NCBI RefSeq assembly: GCF_014201115.1 | Contig: NZ_JACHDO010000001.1 | Span: 3,162,001 to 3,226,000, forward strand | Direction of reading: 5' to 3' | DNA from: Nocardiopsis metallicus | Lineage (GTDB): Bacteria > Actinomycetota > Actinomycetes > Streptosporangiales > Streptosporangiaceae | DNA: 64,000 nucleotides | Part shown: piece after piece, positions 53,561 to 61,852 of the stretch | Numbering within the stretch: position 1 is the stretch's first letter | How the letters are laid out: every line of letters starts with the position of its first letter | The notes under the pieces: generated by a model | What the model was told of the DNA's origin: nothing | Database searches by the model: none | Seen by the model: the letters and a program-made list of their open reading frames with translations, nothing else | Translations under genes and position numbers: made by a program

Positions 53561-55597
53561 GTGGACATGACGACTTCCGACCCGCTAGTAGGCGCGACGC
53601 TGGACCGTCGCTACTTCGTCGAGTCAAGGATCGCCGGTGGCGGCATGGCGACGGTGTACGTCGCCCACGACCTCAGACTGGACCGACGTCTGGCCCTGAA
53701 GGTCATGCACCCCTCCCTGGCCCAGGACCCCACCTTCGTCCAGCGGTTCATCAACGAGGCCCACTCGGTCGCCAAGCTCTCCCATCCCAACGTCGTGCAG
53801 GTCTTCGACCAGGGTGAGGACCAGGGACACGTCTTCCTGGCGATGGAGTACGTGCCCGGCCAGACCCTGCGCGACCTGCTCAAGGACCGCGGACGACTGG
53901 CTCCGAAGCAGGCCCTGAACTTCATGGCCTCGGTGCTGGCCGCGCTGGGCGCCGCCCACCAGGCCGGCATGGTGCACCGCGACGTCAAGCCCGAGAACGT
54001 CCTGATCAGCAAGGACGGCCGGGTCAAGGTAGCCGACTTCGGTCTGGCCCGCGCGGTGGAGCAGTCCAACCAGGGACTGACCCGCACCGGCACGCTCATG
54101 GGCACCGCCGCCTATCTGGCGCCCGAGCAGATCGAGAAGGGCGTGGCCGACGCGCGCAGCGACGTCTACGCCGCGGGCATCATGCTCTACGAGCTGCTCA
54201 CCGGCGGGCAGCCGCACACCGGTGAGACGCCGATCGCGATCGCCTACCAGCACGTGAACGAGGACGTTCCGCGGCCCTCGCACTTCCTGCCCAACCTGCC
54301 CGCCGAGGTGGACGCGCTGGTCACCAAGGCCACCGAGCGCGACCCGAAGTACCGGCCGAGCAACGCGGGCCAGTACCTGGCCAAGGTCCTGGACGTCCTT
54401 CGGACCCTGCCGGACACCGTCACGGGCGCGGCCGCGGGCGCCCCGCTGGCCCCCGTGGCACCGCAGGCGAACTCCGCGGCCACCATGACCGCGCCCCAGC
54501 TGATCGCGGGCGGCGCAGGTCCGGGTACCGAGAACGCCACCATGGTCGTGGACATGAACGGCGCCGACCTGCCGCCGGTCGAGTACGACGACGAGTACGA
54601 CGACTACCCCGAGGGGGGCGGGTCGTGGTTCTCGCGCAACCGCATGCTGGTGGTCGGCGCGGCCGTCATGGCCCTGGTCGTGGGTGTGGCGGGCTGGTGG
54701 TTCCTCATCGGCCAGTTCGAGTCCGTCCCGGACGTGGTGGGGCTGGGCCCCGAGGCCGCCAGTGAGCAGATCCGCGGCGCCGGGCTGGTCTTCGAGCTGT
54801 CCGACGAGACCGTCTACAGCGACGAGGCCGAAGCCGGTCAGGTCGGCAGGACCGACCCCGAGGCCGGCGAACGCCTGTCTCCCAGCGACGAGGTGACGGT
54901 GTTCCTGTCCAAGGGGCCGCAGGAGGTGTCCATGCCCAACCTGGTGGGCGACGACTTCGCCAACGCGGTCAAGGCCCTGGAGGACCTCGGTTTCGACGAG
55001 GGCAACATCGTCCAGGAGAAGCAGGACTCCCCGGACAACGCTCCGGGCGAGGTGCTCGCCACCAGCCCCGAGGCGGGTGCGGAGGCCGACCGCGAGGGCA
55101 CGGTGACGCTCACCGTCAGCAGCGGCATCCCGGTGCCCAGCCTGGCCGGGGAGACCCGGGAGGACGCCGAGGAGACCCTCAGCGACCTGGGCCTGACGGT
55201 CGAGGTGGTCGAGGAGGAGAGCGAGAGCATCGACGAGGGCACGGTGATCAGCCAGAGCCCGGACACCGGCACCAACGTCGGTCCCGGCGCCACCGTCACC
55301 CTGACCGTGTCCAGCGGTCCGCCCGAGGTCGAGATCCCCGACGTGGTCGGTGATTCCATCCGCGACGCCCGCGACGCCCTGGAGGACGCCGGGTTCGAGG
55401 TCGAGGTCGAACGGATCTTCGGCGGCCGCAGGATCGGCCACCAGTCGCACACCGGCACCGCCCCGGAGGGCACCAAGATCAAGATCACCGCCACCCCCGG
55501 CGGCATCGGCCTTGGCGACCTCGACGACGACGATGACGACGACAGACGCGGGAACGGCAACGGGAACGGTAACGGGAACGGCCGCGGCAACAACTGA
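53561..55597 (+). CDS. PASTA-domain Ser/Thr protein kinase (PknB/PknL type)
   Basis: 678 residues. Active kinase (13-275): IAGGGMATVYVA, ALKVM, HRDVKPENVL, ADFGLA, activation loop with TRTGTLMGTAAYLAPEQ. Juxtamembrane linker with acidic EYDDEYDDYPEGG, one transmembrane helix (VVGAAVMALVVGVAGWWFLIG), then four PASTA repeats (about 388-655: VPDVVGLG, MPNLVGDD, VPSLAGET, IPDVVGDS), which bind muropeptides. The tail is poly-Asp and Asn-Gly repeats. GTG start. Likely controls cell-wall growth; nearby Rv2175c-like protein is a plausible target. Confidence 0.96.
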   Translation: MDMTTSDPLVGATLDRRYFVESRIAGGGMATVYVAHDLRLDRRLALKVMHPSLAQDPTFVQRFINEAHSVAKLSHPNVVQVFDQGEDQGHVFLAMEYVPGQTLRDLLKDRGRLAPKQALNFMASVLAALGAAHQAGMVHRDVKPENVLISKDGRVKVADFGLARAVEQSNQGLTRTGTLMGTAAYLAPEQIEKGVADARSDVYAAGIMLYELLTGGQPHTGETPIAIAYQHVNEDVPRPSHFLPNLPAEVDALVTKATERDPKYRPSNAGQYLAKVLDVLRTLPDTVTGAAAGAPLAPVAPQANSAATMTAPQLIAGGAGPGTENATMVVDMNGADLPPVEYDDEYDDYPEGGGSWFSRNRMLVVGAAVMALVVGVAGWWFLIGQFESVPDVVGLGPEAASEQIRGAGLVFELSDETVYSDEAEAGQVGRTDPEAGERLSPSDEVTVFLSKGPQEVSMPNLVGDDFANAVKALEDLGFDEGNIVQEKQDSPDNAPGEVLATSPEAGAEADREGTVTLTVSSGIPVPSLAGETREDAEETLSDLGLTVEVVEEESESIDEGTVISQSPDTGTNVGPGATVTLTVSSGPPEVEIPDVVGDSIRDARDALEDAGFEVEVERIFGGRRIGHQSHTGTAPEGTKIKITATPGGIGLGDLDDDDDDDRRGNGNGNGNGNGRGNN

Positions 55598-55634
55598 TCC
55601 GGCGGCCGGCCGCACGAAGCGGACCTGAGCAACC

Positions 55635-55669
55635 GCGACCCCTCTTCCCCTGTGCGGAAGGGGGGTCGC
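55635..55669 (+). terminator. Kinase gene terminator
   Basis: GCGACCCC/GGGGTCGC outer and CTTCC/GGAAG inner stem, 38 nt after the stop. Confidence 0.75.
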
Positions 55670-55686
55670 GCGCTATCGTCAGCGGC

Positions 55687-56340
55687 ATGAGCGGCGACGA
55701 GATCCGGGTACTGGTGGTGGACGACCACCCGATGTGGCGCGAAGCGGTGGCGCGTGACCTGACCGAGGCCGGCCTCACGGTGGTGGGGACGGCGGGCGAC
55801 GGCGCCAAGGCGCTGCGGATCGCCCCCGCGGTGCGGCCCACCCTGGCCGTGGTGGACCTGCACCTGCCCGACACCAACGGCGTGGAACTGACCGCGGCCA
55901 TGGTGGCGCTGGCCGACCCCCCTCGGGTCCTGGTGCTGTCGGCCAGCGGAGAGAGCGACGACGTGCTGGCCGCGGTCAAGGCCGGGGCCACCGGCTACCT
56001 CGTGAAGTCCGCCGGGCGCGAGGAGCTACTGGACGCCGTCCGGCGGGTCCACACCGGCGAAGCGGTCTACACGCCCGGGCTGGCCGGTCTGGTGCTCGGC
56101 GAGTACCGGCGGCTGTCGGCCGAGGAGAAGCCTTCCGATGACGCGCCGGTGCTGACCCCGCGCGAGACCGAGGTGCTGCGGCTGGTCGCCAAGGGACTGG
56201 CGTACAAACAGATCGCGCGCCGCCTCACCATCTCCCACCGCACGGTCCAGAACCACGTCCAGAACACCCTCACCAAGCTGCACCTGCACAACCGGGTGGA
56301 GTTGGTCCGCTACGCCATCGACCGGGGCTTGGACGAATGA
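55687..56340 (+). CDS. MacR-like NarL/LuxR response regulator
   Basis: 217 residues. Receiver with VLVVDDHP, phospho-Asp in AVVDLHLPD, VLVLSASGE and Lys in YLVKSA; C-terminal LuxR helix-turn-helix TPRETEVLRLVAKGLAYKQIARRL. The linker VYTPGLAGLVLGEYRRL is typical of MacR of the MacRS pair. The matching MacS-like kinase is at 61836-63014 on the other strand, five genes away. ATG start. MacRS controls morphogenesis and some antibiotics in streptomycetes. Confidence 0.9.
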   Translation: MSGDEIRVLVVDDHPMWREAVARDLTEAGLTVVGTAGDGAKALRIAPAVRPTLAVVDLHLPDTNGVELTAAMVALADPPRVLVLSASGESDDVLAAVKAGATGYLVKSAGREELLDAVRRVHTGEAVYTPGLAGLVLGEYRRLSAEEKPSDDAPVLTPRETEVLRLVAKGLAYKQIARRLTISHRTVQNHVQNTLTKLHLHNRVELVRYAIDRGLDE

Positions 56341-56497
56341 CCTCGGCGAGCTCTCCCCTTCGGCACCGCCGGACGCGGCCGCGGTGCGGTGGCCTTGGCT
56401 CCACTTCCGCGAAGGTTACGGAAAGCCGGGTGTCAGAAAGTCCGGAGTTTCGGAAAGCTTCTTTGCGCAGGGGTTGGCCCGGGGAGCCCGGGCCCAC

Positions 56498-56513
56498 TAT
56501 GGTCTAGACCATA
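56498..56513. promoter_or_regulatory. 16-bp palindrome with DasR-type dre core TGGTCTAGACCA
   Basis: TATGGTCTAGACCATA, perfect, 46 bp before the phosphofructokinase start. TGGTCTAGACCA is the core of dre sites bound by the GntR-family regulator DasR of actinomycetes, which responds to glucosamine-6-P. Confidence 0.75.
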
Positions 56514-56558
56514 TGGCGCCTTGCGCCGTGAACACCCACAACGTCGAGGAGAAGTCGT

Positions 56559-57584
56559 ATGCGAGTCGGGGTGCTGACCGGCGGTGGAGACTGCCCTGGT
56601 CTGAACGCGGTCATCCGCGCCGTGGTCCGGAAGGGCATCAAGGACTACGGGTACGAGTTCATCGGCTTCCGGGACGGCTGGCGCGGCCCCCTGGAGGGCG
56701 ACACCATGCCCCTGGACATCAGCGCCGTGCGCGGCATCCTCCCGCGCGGCGGCACGATCCTGGGCTCCTCCCGCACCAACCTGATGAAGATCGAGGGCGG
56801 TGTCGAGCGGGTCAAGGACAACATGGCCGGGCTGGGCGTCGACGCCCTGATCGCCATCGGCGGCGAGGACACCCTGGGTGTGGCCCGCCAGCTGCACGAC
56901 CGCGGCGTCAACGTCGTGGGCGTGCCCAAGACCATCGACAACGACCTCAACGCCACGGACTACACGTTCGGGTTCGACACCGCGGTCAACATCGCCATGG
57001 AGGCGATCGACCGCCTGCACACCACGGCGGAGTCGCACCACCGCGCCCTCGTCGTGGAGGTCATGGGCCGCCACGCCGGGTGGATCGCCCTGCACTCGGG
57101 CATGGCCGCGGGCGCCAACGTCATCCTCATCCCCGAGCGCCCGTTCGACATGGACGAGGTCGTCAAGCACGTCGAGAGCCGCTTCGAGACCCAGTACGCC
57201 CCCATCCTCGTGGTCGCCGAGGGCGCCCACCCCAAGGAGGGGCAGCTGGAACTGGCCACCGGTGAGAAGGACGCCTTCGGCCACGTGCGCCTGGGCGGTA
57301 TCGGCCAGACCCTGGCCGAGGAGATCGAGAAGCGCACCGGCAAGGAGTCCCGCTCGGTCGTGCTGGGCCACGTCCAGCGCGGCGGCACCCCCACCGCCTT
57401 CGACCGGGTGCTCGCCACCCGCCTGGGCGTGAACGCCATCGAGGCGGTGCACGACAAGTCCTTCGGCAAGATGGTCGGCCTGCAGGGCACCGACATCGTG
57501 CGGGTGGACCTGGCCGAGGCCACCGACACCCTCAAGACCGTTCCCGCGGAGCGCTACGAGGAGGCCGAGGTCTTCTTCGGCTAG
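56559..57584 (+). CDS. Phosphofructokinase, PPi-dependent type by active-site residues
   Basis: 341 residues. TGGGDCPGLNAVIRA, GGEDTLG and PKTIDNDL, MGRHAGWIAL, HVQRGGTPTAFDR. ATP enzymes have Gly-Asp-Gly-Ser and PGTIDND; here Asp replaces the second Gly and Lys replaces the Gly of PGT, the pattern of pyrophosphate-using enzymes such as that of Amycolatopsis methanolica. So it probably uses PPi and runs glycolysis and gluconeogenesis reversibly. ATG with GAGGAG 6-7 nt upstream. The upstream palindrome suggests DasR control. Confidence 0.92.
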   Translation: MRVGVLTGGGDCPGLNAVIRAVVRKGIKDYGYEFIGFRDGWRGPLEGDTMPLDISAVRGILPRGGTILGSSRTNLMKIEGGVERVKDNMAGLGVDALIAIGGEDTLGVARQLHDRGVNVVGVPKTIDNDLNATDYTFGFDTAVNIAMEAIDRLHTTAESHHRALVVEVMGRHAGWIALHSGMAAGANVILIPERPFDMDEVVKHVESRFETQYAPILVVAEGAHPKEGQLELATGEKDAFGHVRLGGIGQTLAEEIEKRTGKESRSVVLGHVQRGGTPTAFDRVLATRLGVNAIEAVHDKSFGKMVGLQGTDIVRVDLAEATDTLKTVPAERYEEAEVFFG

Positions 57585-57601
57585 TCACTCCCGCCCCCGC
57601 C

Positions 57602-57630
57602 GCGGCCCCTTCCCGCCCGGGAGGGGCCGC
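57602..57630 (+). terminator. Phosphofructokinase gene terminator
   Basis: GCGGCCCC...GGGGCCGC with nested CCC/GGG, 18 nt after the stop. Confidence 0.75.
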
Positions 57631-57758
57631 GGCCGTGTCCGGGGTCTCACCCCGGTGCGGCCGGGACCGGGAATGGACCGAGCGGTCCGGGGATTGTTCG
57701 ATACTGGAAGGCGTCGTCCTTTCGCGAAACCCAGGCATCACCCTCCGGAGGTAGCACC

Positions 57759-59051
57759 ATGTCCGCGTCGCTGGAGTCCGCGCCGCTCCCCGTAACCGAG
57801 GTCGGAGCCGACGCCGGGCTCGGCGAGCTCTGCGTGCTCATGAAGCTCGGCGAGATCGTTCTCAAGGGCTCCAACCGCAAGCTGTTCGAGCGCCGCCTGC
57901 ACAACAACATCCGCGCCTCCGTGCGCGACCTGGGCGACATCCGCCTCTCCCAGCGCGGCGCCGGTGTGATCATCGTGCGCAAGCCCGGCGCCTCCGACCT
58001 CGAGGTCGCCGAGATCGCCGACCGCATGGCCAACGTCATGGGCGTGGTCTGGGTGCACCTGGTGCGCCGGGTGGCCAAGGACCTGGACGCCATCGTGGAC
58101 ATCGGCGTGCGCTCGATGGCCGGCCGCGAGGGCACCTTCGCGGTGCGCGCCCGCCGCCGCGACAAGCGCTTCGAGATGGACTCCGGCAAGCTGGCCGGGT
58201 TCCTCGGGTCCAAGATCATCGAGGCGCACGGCTACAAGGTGAACCTCAAGCGCCCCGACAACACCCTGTACGTCGAGATCGACAAGGACGAGGCGTTCGT
58301 CTTCACCGACGGCATCCCCGGCCAGGGCGGTCTGCCCGCCGGGATGAGCGGTCGCGGCCTGGTGCTGATGTCCGGTGGCATCGACTCCCCCGTCGCCGCC
58401 CACCGGATGATCCGGCGCGGCCTGAAGGTCGACTTCCTGCACTTCTCCGGGATGCCCTTCACCGGCCCCGAGTCCATCTACAAGGCCTACAGCCTGGTCC
58501 GCCAGCTGGACCGCTACCAGGTGGGTTCACGACTGTTCGTGGTGCCCTTCGGCAAGGCCCAGCAGCAGCTGAAGAGCTCCGGTATCGAGCGGCTCCAGAT
58601 CGTCGCCCAGCGCCGTCTGATGCTCAAGACCGCCGAGGCCCTGGCCGACGACCTCAAGGCCGAGTGCCTGATCACCGGTGACGCCCTGGGCCAGGTGTCC
58701 AGTCAGACGATGACCAACATCACCGCCCTGGACGACGCCGTGGACCTGCCGATCCTGCGGCCGCTCATCGGCATGGACAAGACCGAGATCATGGACCAGG
58801 CCCGCAAGATCGGGACGCTGGCCATCTCGGAGCTGCCCGACGAGGACTGCTGCACGATGCTGACCCCGCGTCAGGTGGAGACCGCGGCCAAGATCCCGGA
58901 CCTGCGCCAGATCGAGAAGCGCCTGGACGCCGAGGAGCTGGCCGAGCAGCTGGTCACCACGGCCCAGCTGCACAAGCCCAGCTTCCTGGGCGAGGCCGCG
59001 CCCGGCCGGGTCACTCCCAGCGCCGCCAAGGCCGCCGCCCCGGCTCGGTAA
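57759..59051 (+). CDS. thiI: tRNA 4-thiouridine synthase / thiazole sulfurtransferase ThiI (no rhodanese domain)
   Basis: 430 residues. NFLD-THUMP part (about 25-190: LMKLGEIVLKGSNRKLFERRL), PP-loop LVLMSGGIDSPVAAHRM, PILRPLIGMDKTEI, DEDCCTML. The C-terminal rhodanese domain of enterobacterial ThiI is absent, as in many bacteria, so in thiazole synthesis its role would differ or be missing. ATG with GGAGG about 9 nt upstream. Confidence 0.93.
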   Translation: MSASLESAPLPVTEVGADAGLGELCVLMKLGEIVLKGSNRKLFERRLHNNIRASVRDLGDIRLSQRGAGVIIVRKPGASDLEVAEIADRMANVMGVVWVHLVRRVAKDLDAIVDIGVRSMAGREGTFAVRARRRDKRFEMDSGKLAGFLGSKIIEAHGYKVNLKRPDNTLYVEIDKDEAFVFTDGIPGQGGLPAGMSGRGLVLMSGGIDSPVAAHRMIRRGLKVDFLHFSGMPFTGPESIYKAYSLVRQLDRYQVGSRLFVVPFGKAQQQLKSSGIERLQIVAQRRLMLKTAEALADDLKAECLITGDALGQVSSQTMTNITALDDAVDLPILRPLIGMDKTEIMDQARKIGTLAISELPDEDCCTMLTPRQVETAAKIPDLRQIEKRLDAEELAEQLVTTAQLHKPSFLGEAAPGRVTPSAAKAAAPAR

Positions 59052-59084
59052 CGCAGGTCGGTCACAGGGGCCGCACCTGCGCAC

Positions 59085-59118
59085 GGTGCCCCGGACGCTC
59101 ACAAGCGTCCGGGGCACC
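59085..59118. terminator. Bidirectional terminator between thiI and aroF
   Basis: Perfect 15-bp stem, CACA loop, then CTTGTCT; between two convergent genes. Confidence 0.85.
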
Positions 59119-59144
59119 CTTGTCTCAGCCGTCAGACCGGCACG

Positions 59145-60191
59145 TCACAGGGCGGCGAGCTCGCGCTCGGGCGCCGGGGTGAGGGTGCGGCCGCTCAGGG
59201 TGGCCAGGGTGGCGGACAGGTCGCGCAGCTCGGCCAAGTCCTCCTCCAGCAGCGCCTGGGGCCCGTCGCACAGGGCGGTCTCCGGGCTCGGGTGCACGTC
59301 CACGATCACGCCGTCGGCGCCGATCGCGATGGCCGCGCGGGAGAGCGGCAGCACCAGGTCCCGCTTGCCGCCGGAGTGCGACGGGTCCACGATCACCGGC
59401 AGGTGGGTCAGGTTCTGCGCCACCGGGACGGCGCTGATGTCCAGGGTGTTGCGGGTGGCCTTCTCGAAGGTGCGGATGCCGCGCTCGCACAGGACGATGT
59501 CGAGGTTGCCGCGCTGTGCGATGTACTCGGCGGCCATCAACCACTCCTCGATGGTCGCGCTCATGCCGCGCTTGAGCAGGACGGGCTTGCCCGCGTCGCC
59601 GACCGCCTGGAGCAGGGCGAAGTTCTGCATGTTGCGGGTGCCCACCTGGAGCATGTCCGCGTAGGAGGCGACCAGCTCGACGTCGGCGGCGTCCACGACC
59701 TCGGTGACGATGGGCAGGCCGGTCTTCTCGCGCACGTCGGCGAGGATCTTCAGGCCTTCCTCGCCCAGCCCCTGGAAGGCGTACGGGGAGGTGCGGGGCT
59801 TGTACGCGCCACCGCGCAGGAGGGCGGCGCCGGCGGCCCTGGCCATCCGGGCGGCCTCGAGGGTCTGCTCGGGGGTCTCGACCGCGCACGGACCGGCGAT
59901 GACGGTCATGTTGTCGCCGCCGATCGGGACGCCGCGCACGCTGACCACGGTACGGCTGTCGTGGTTCTCCCGGCTGACCAGCTTGTACGGGGCCGAGATG
60001 CGCAGGACGTCGCTGACACCGGGCTTGGCGGCCAGGCCGAGGTCCTGGAAGCGCTCGACGTCGCCGACCAGGCCGATGATCGTGCGGCTCACACCGCGCG
60101 TCACGTAGGCCTCGCCTCCGGCGGAGGTGACCAGCTCGACGAGCGCGTCGATGTTGTCGGCGGTGGCGCCCGGCGCCATAACGATGACCAT
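59145..60191 (-). CDS. aroF: 3-deoxy-7-phosphoheptulonate (DAHP) synthase, type I-beta
   Basis: 348 residues. N-terminal ferredoxin-like regulatory domain (1-80, MVIVMAPGATADNIDALV), then barrel: GGDNMTVIAGPCAVET, LLRGGAYKPRTSPYAFQG, QVGTRNMQNF, VLLKRGMSATIEEWLMAAEY, DPSHSGGKR, VDVHPSPE. First step of the shikimate route. ATG with CAGGG about 8 nt upstream. It is preceded by a leader peptide with aromatic codons and a terminator: a complete attenuator. Confidence 0.96.
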   Translation of the reverse strand: MVIVMAPGATADNIDALVELVTSAGGEAYVTRGVSRTIIGLVGDVERFQDLGLAAKPGVSDVLRISAPYKLVSRENHDSRTVVSVRGVPIGGDNMTVIAGPCAVETPEQTLEAARMARAAGAALLRGGAYKPRTSPYAFQGLGEEGLKILADVREKTGLPIVTEVVDAADVELVASYADMLQVGTRNMQNFALLQAVGDAGKPVLLKRGMSATIEEWLMAAEYIAQRGNLDIVLCERGIRTFEKATRNTLDISAVPVAQNLTHLPVIVDPSHSGGKRDLVLPLSRAAIAIGADGVIVDVHPSPETALCDGPQALLEEDLAELRDLSATLATLSGRTLTPAPERELAAL

Positions 60192-60270
60192 GTGGTTTCC
60201 CTGTTTCGTGGGTTGGGTGGCTGAGCCGCGCGGATGTCGCGCCGGTGCCGGGGGTGGTCCGACCCGGGGC

Positions 60271-60311
60271 GAAAACAAAGGAGCCCCGGACCGTTACCGG
60301 CCCGGGGCTCC
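60271..60311 (-). terminator. aroF attenuator terminator
   Basis: mRNA-sense stem of 14 pairs (60311-60298 with 60293-60280, one G-U) with a GUAA loop, followed by UUUGUUUU (60279-60272). Its upper part (60303-60295) is exactly complementary to codons 11-13 of the leader. Confidence 0.92.
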
Positions 60312-60327
60312 TGGGAAGTCGTCTGTG

Positions 60328-60399
60328 TCAGCGCAGCGCTTTACAGGCGACCGGGGAGTGGGGCCGGTAGCCATAAAAGCGCCAAAAGTTTCGCTGCAT
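60328..60399 (-). CDS. aroF leader peptide (23 residues)
   Basis: MQRNFWRFYGYRPHSPVACK and three more residues. Five of residues 5-11 are aromatic (F, W, F, Y, Y). ATG lies 7 nt after a TATAGT box with no ribosome site, so the mRNA may be leaderless and start at this ATG. Stop is 16 nt before the terminator. Function: sensing charged Phe/Trp/Tyr tRNA. Confidence 0.88.
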   Translation of the reverse strand: MQRNFWRFYGYRPHSPVACKALR

Positions 60400-60415
60400 G
60401 GCTGTGACTATAGCG
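60400..60415 (-). promoter_or_regulatory. aroF leader promoter -10
   Basis: TATAGT on the minus strand ending 7 nt before the leader ATG; no good -35 was seen. Confidence 0.45.
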
Positions 60416-60543
60416 CACAGTCAGCGACTCCTCGCACAGGCGGGGGGAGTGACCTAGCTCTCTTCGGCGCCTGACAGGATGTCAGGACGCCGGCGTCCCC
60501 CGCCCAAGGAGCGGGGAACGCACCAGGGGCCGGGGGGCCGGAC

Positions 60544-61221
60544 GTGAAGGGCCGAAGTCGTAGAAAGCGAGCGGGGGTCGGGTTGTCTGAAGGCGAGGAG
60601 GCCGCGGGCACGGGCGGGAGACAGCGGCTACGGCTGCCTCCCGGGCAGGCGGTCCGGTACGAGCACAGGCCGCTGCACTACGGCCGGGTCCCCACCTTCA
60701 GGCCCGAGCGGTGGGACTTCCGGGTGTTCGGCGCCACCGAGTCCCTGGGCACCTACCGGTGGACCTGGGAGGAGTTCGGCGGTCTGCCCCGCGCGGACGT
60801 GGTGCGCGACTTCCACTGCGTGATGCGCTTCAGCGTCCCCGACGTCCCCTGGGGAGGGGTCCGCGCGGCCGACCTCGTAGGGCTGGCACCCCCCTCCCCC
60901 GACGTCACCCATGTGATGGCCTGGGGCGAGTACGGCTACAGCGCCAACATGCGCCTGGACGACTTCCTCGACGACGGGGTCCTGCTCGCCACCCACCGCG
61001 ACGGCCTCCCGCTCGCCCCCGAGCACGGCTTCCCGCTGCGCCTCGTGGTACCGCACCTGTACGGGTGGAAAAGCGTGAAGTGGCTGCGGTCGGTGGAGTA
61101 CATGGTCGGCGATCGGCGCGGGTTCTGGGAGGAGCGCGGCTACCACAACCGGGCCGACCCCTGGGGTGAGGAGCGCTTCTCCCACCAGGAGGAACCCGGT
61201 GCCGGGCCGCCGCTCCAGTGA
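60544..61221 (+). CDS. Sulfite-oxidase-like molybdopterin protein
   Basis: 225 residues. Molybdopterin domain only: WRWTWEEFGGLP-like stretch (YRWTWEEFGGLPRADVV), the Moco Cys in RDFHCVMRFSVPD, GEYGYSANMRLDDFL, and HLYGWKSVKWL. Cytoplasmic; no signal peptide. Substrate unknown. GTG start; a TTG 36 nt later is also possible. Confidence 0.9.
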   Translation: MKGRSRRKRAGVGLSEGEEAAGTGGRQRLRLPPGQAVRYEHRPLHYGRVPTFRPERWDFRVFGATESLGTYRWTWEEFGGLPRADVVRDFHCVMRFSVPDVPWGGVRAADLVGLAPPSPDVTHVMAWGEYGYSANMRLDDFLDDGVLLATHRDGLPLAPEHGFPLRLVVPHLYGWKSVKWLRSVEYMVGDRRGFWEERGYHNRADPWGEERFSHQEEPGAGPPLQ

Positions 61222-61303
61222 ACGGAGCGCCGCCCCGGCCGGGGAGCGCCACCCCGGTGAACACCCCGGTGGAAGTGTCGGCGCGGGTGTCTAGGGTGGT
61301 GGC

Positions 61304-61852
61304 ATGACGACCAGAGCCCAGCTGCGCAAGGCAGCGCTCTCACACCCCGAGACCACCGAGAAGCACTCCGGGCCGCTGGGGAGCGAGTTCTTCGTCCAGG
61401 GGGTGCGGTTCGCCTGGGTGGACGGTCCGGGACGGGTGAGCCTGGTCCTGCCCACGGCCGAGGCCAACGAACTGCTGGCCGCCCACCGCACGGCCGAGCT
61501 GCGCGCCCACGGCGCCTCGCCCGTCGAGGTACGGGTCCCCCTCGCCGACGTCGACGGACAGCCGCTCAACCGCTGGGTGCGCCGCGCCTGGCTGGTGCAC
61601 GCCCCCAGGGAACTGGCAGAGCGGGCCGTCGCCGCCGAGCACGCGGTTCCCGGAAAGGTCGGCGACCTGCCCAGGGGGATCGGCAGACCGGCGACCCAGG
61701 CGCTGGTCCAGGCCGGGTTCACCACCCTCGCCGAGGTGTCCTCGATGACGCGCCCGGAGCTGCTGGCGCTGCACGGGGTGGGCCCCAAAGCGGTCCGGGT
61801 ACTCGACGGGGCCCTCGCCGAGGCGGGCCTGGAGTTCAGCGCCCGCGCCTGA
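61304..61852 (+). CDS. YjbR/MmcQ-like protein fused to helix-hairpin-helix domain
   Basis: 182 residues. Residues 1-115 resemble MmcQ/YjbR-type folds (ALSHPETTEKHSGPLGSEFFV, RVSLVLPTAEANELLA, NRWVRRAWL). Residues 125-182 are a helix-hairpin-helix like that of the polymerase alpha C-terminal domain (LPRGIGRPATQALVQAG, TRPELLALHGVGPKAVRVL). ATG start. Its end overlaps the kinase gene's end on the other strand by 17 bp. A DNA-linked role is possible. Confidence 0.75.
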   Translation: MTTRAQLRKAALSHPETTEKHSGPLGSEFFVQGVRFAWVDGPGRVSLVLPTAEANELLAAHRTAELRAHGASPVEVRVPLADVDGQPLNRWVRRAWLVHAPRELAERAVAAEHAVPGKVGDLPRGIGRPATQALVQAGFTTLAEVSSMTRPELLALHGVGPKAVRVLDGALAEAGLEFSARA

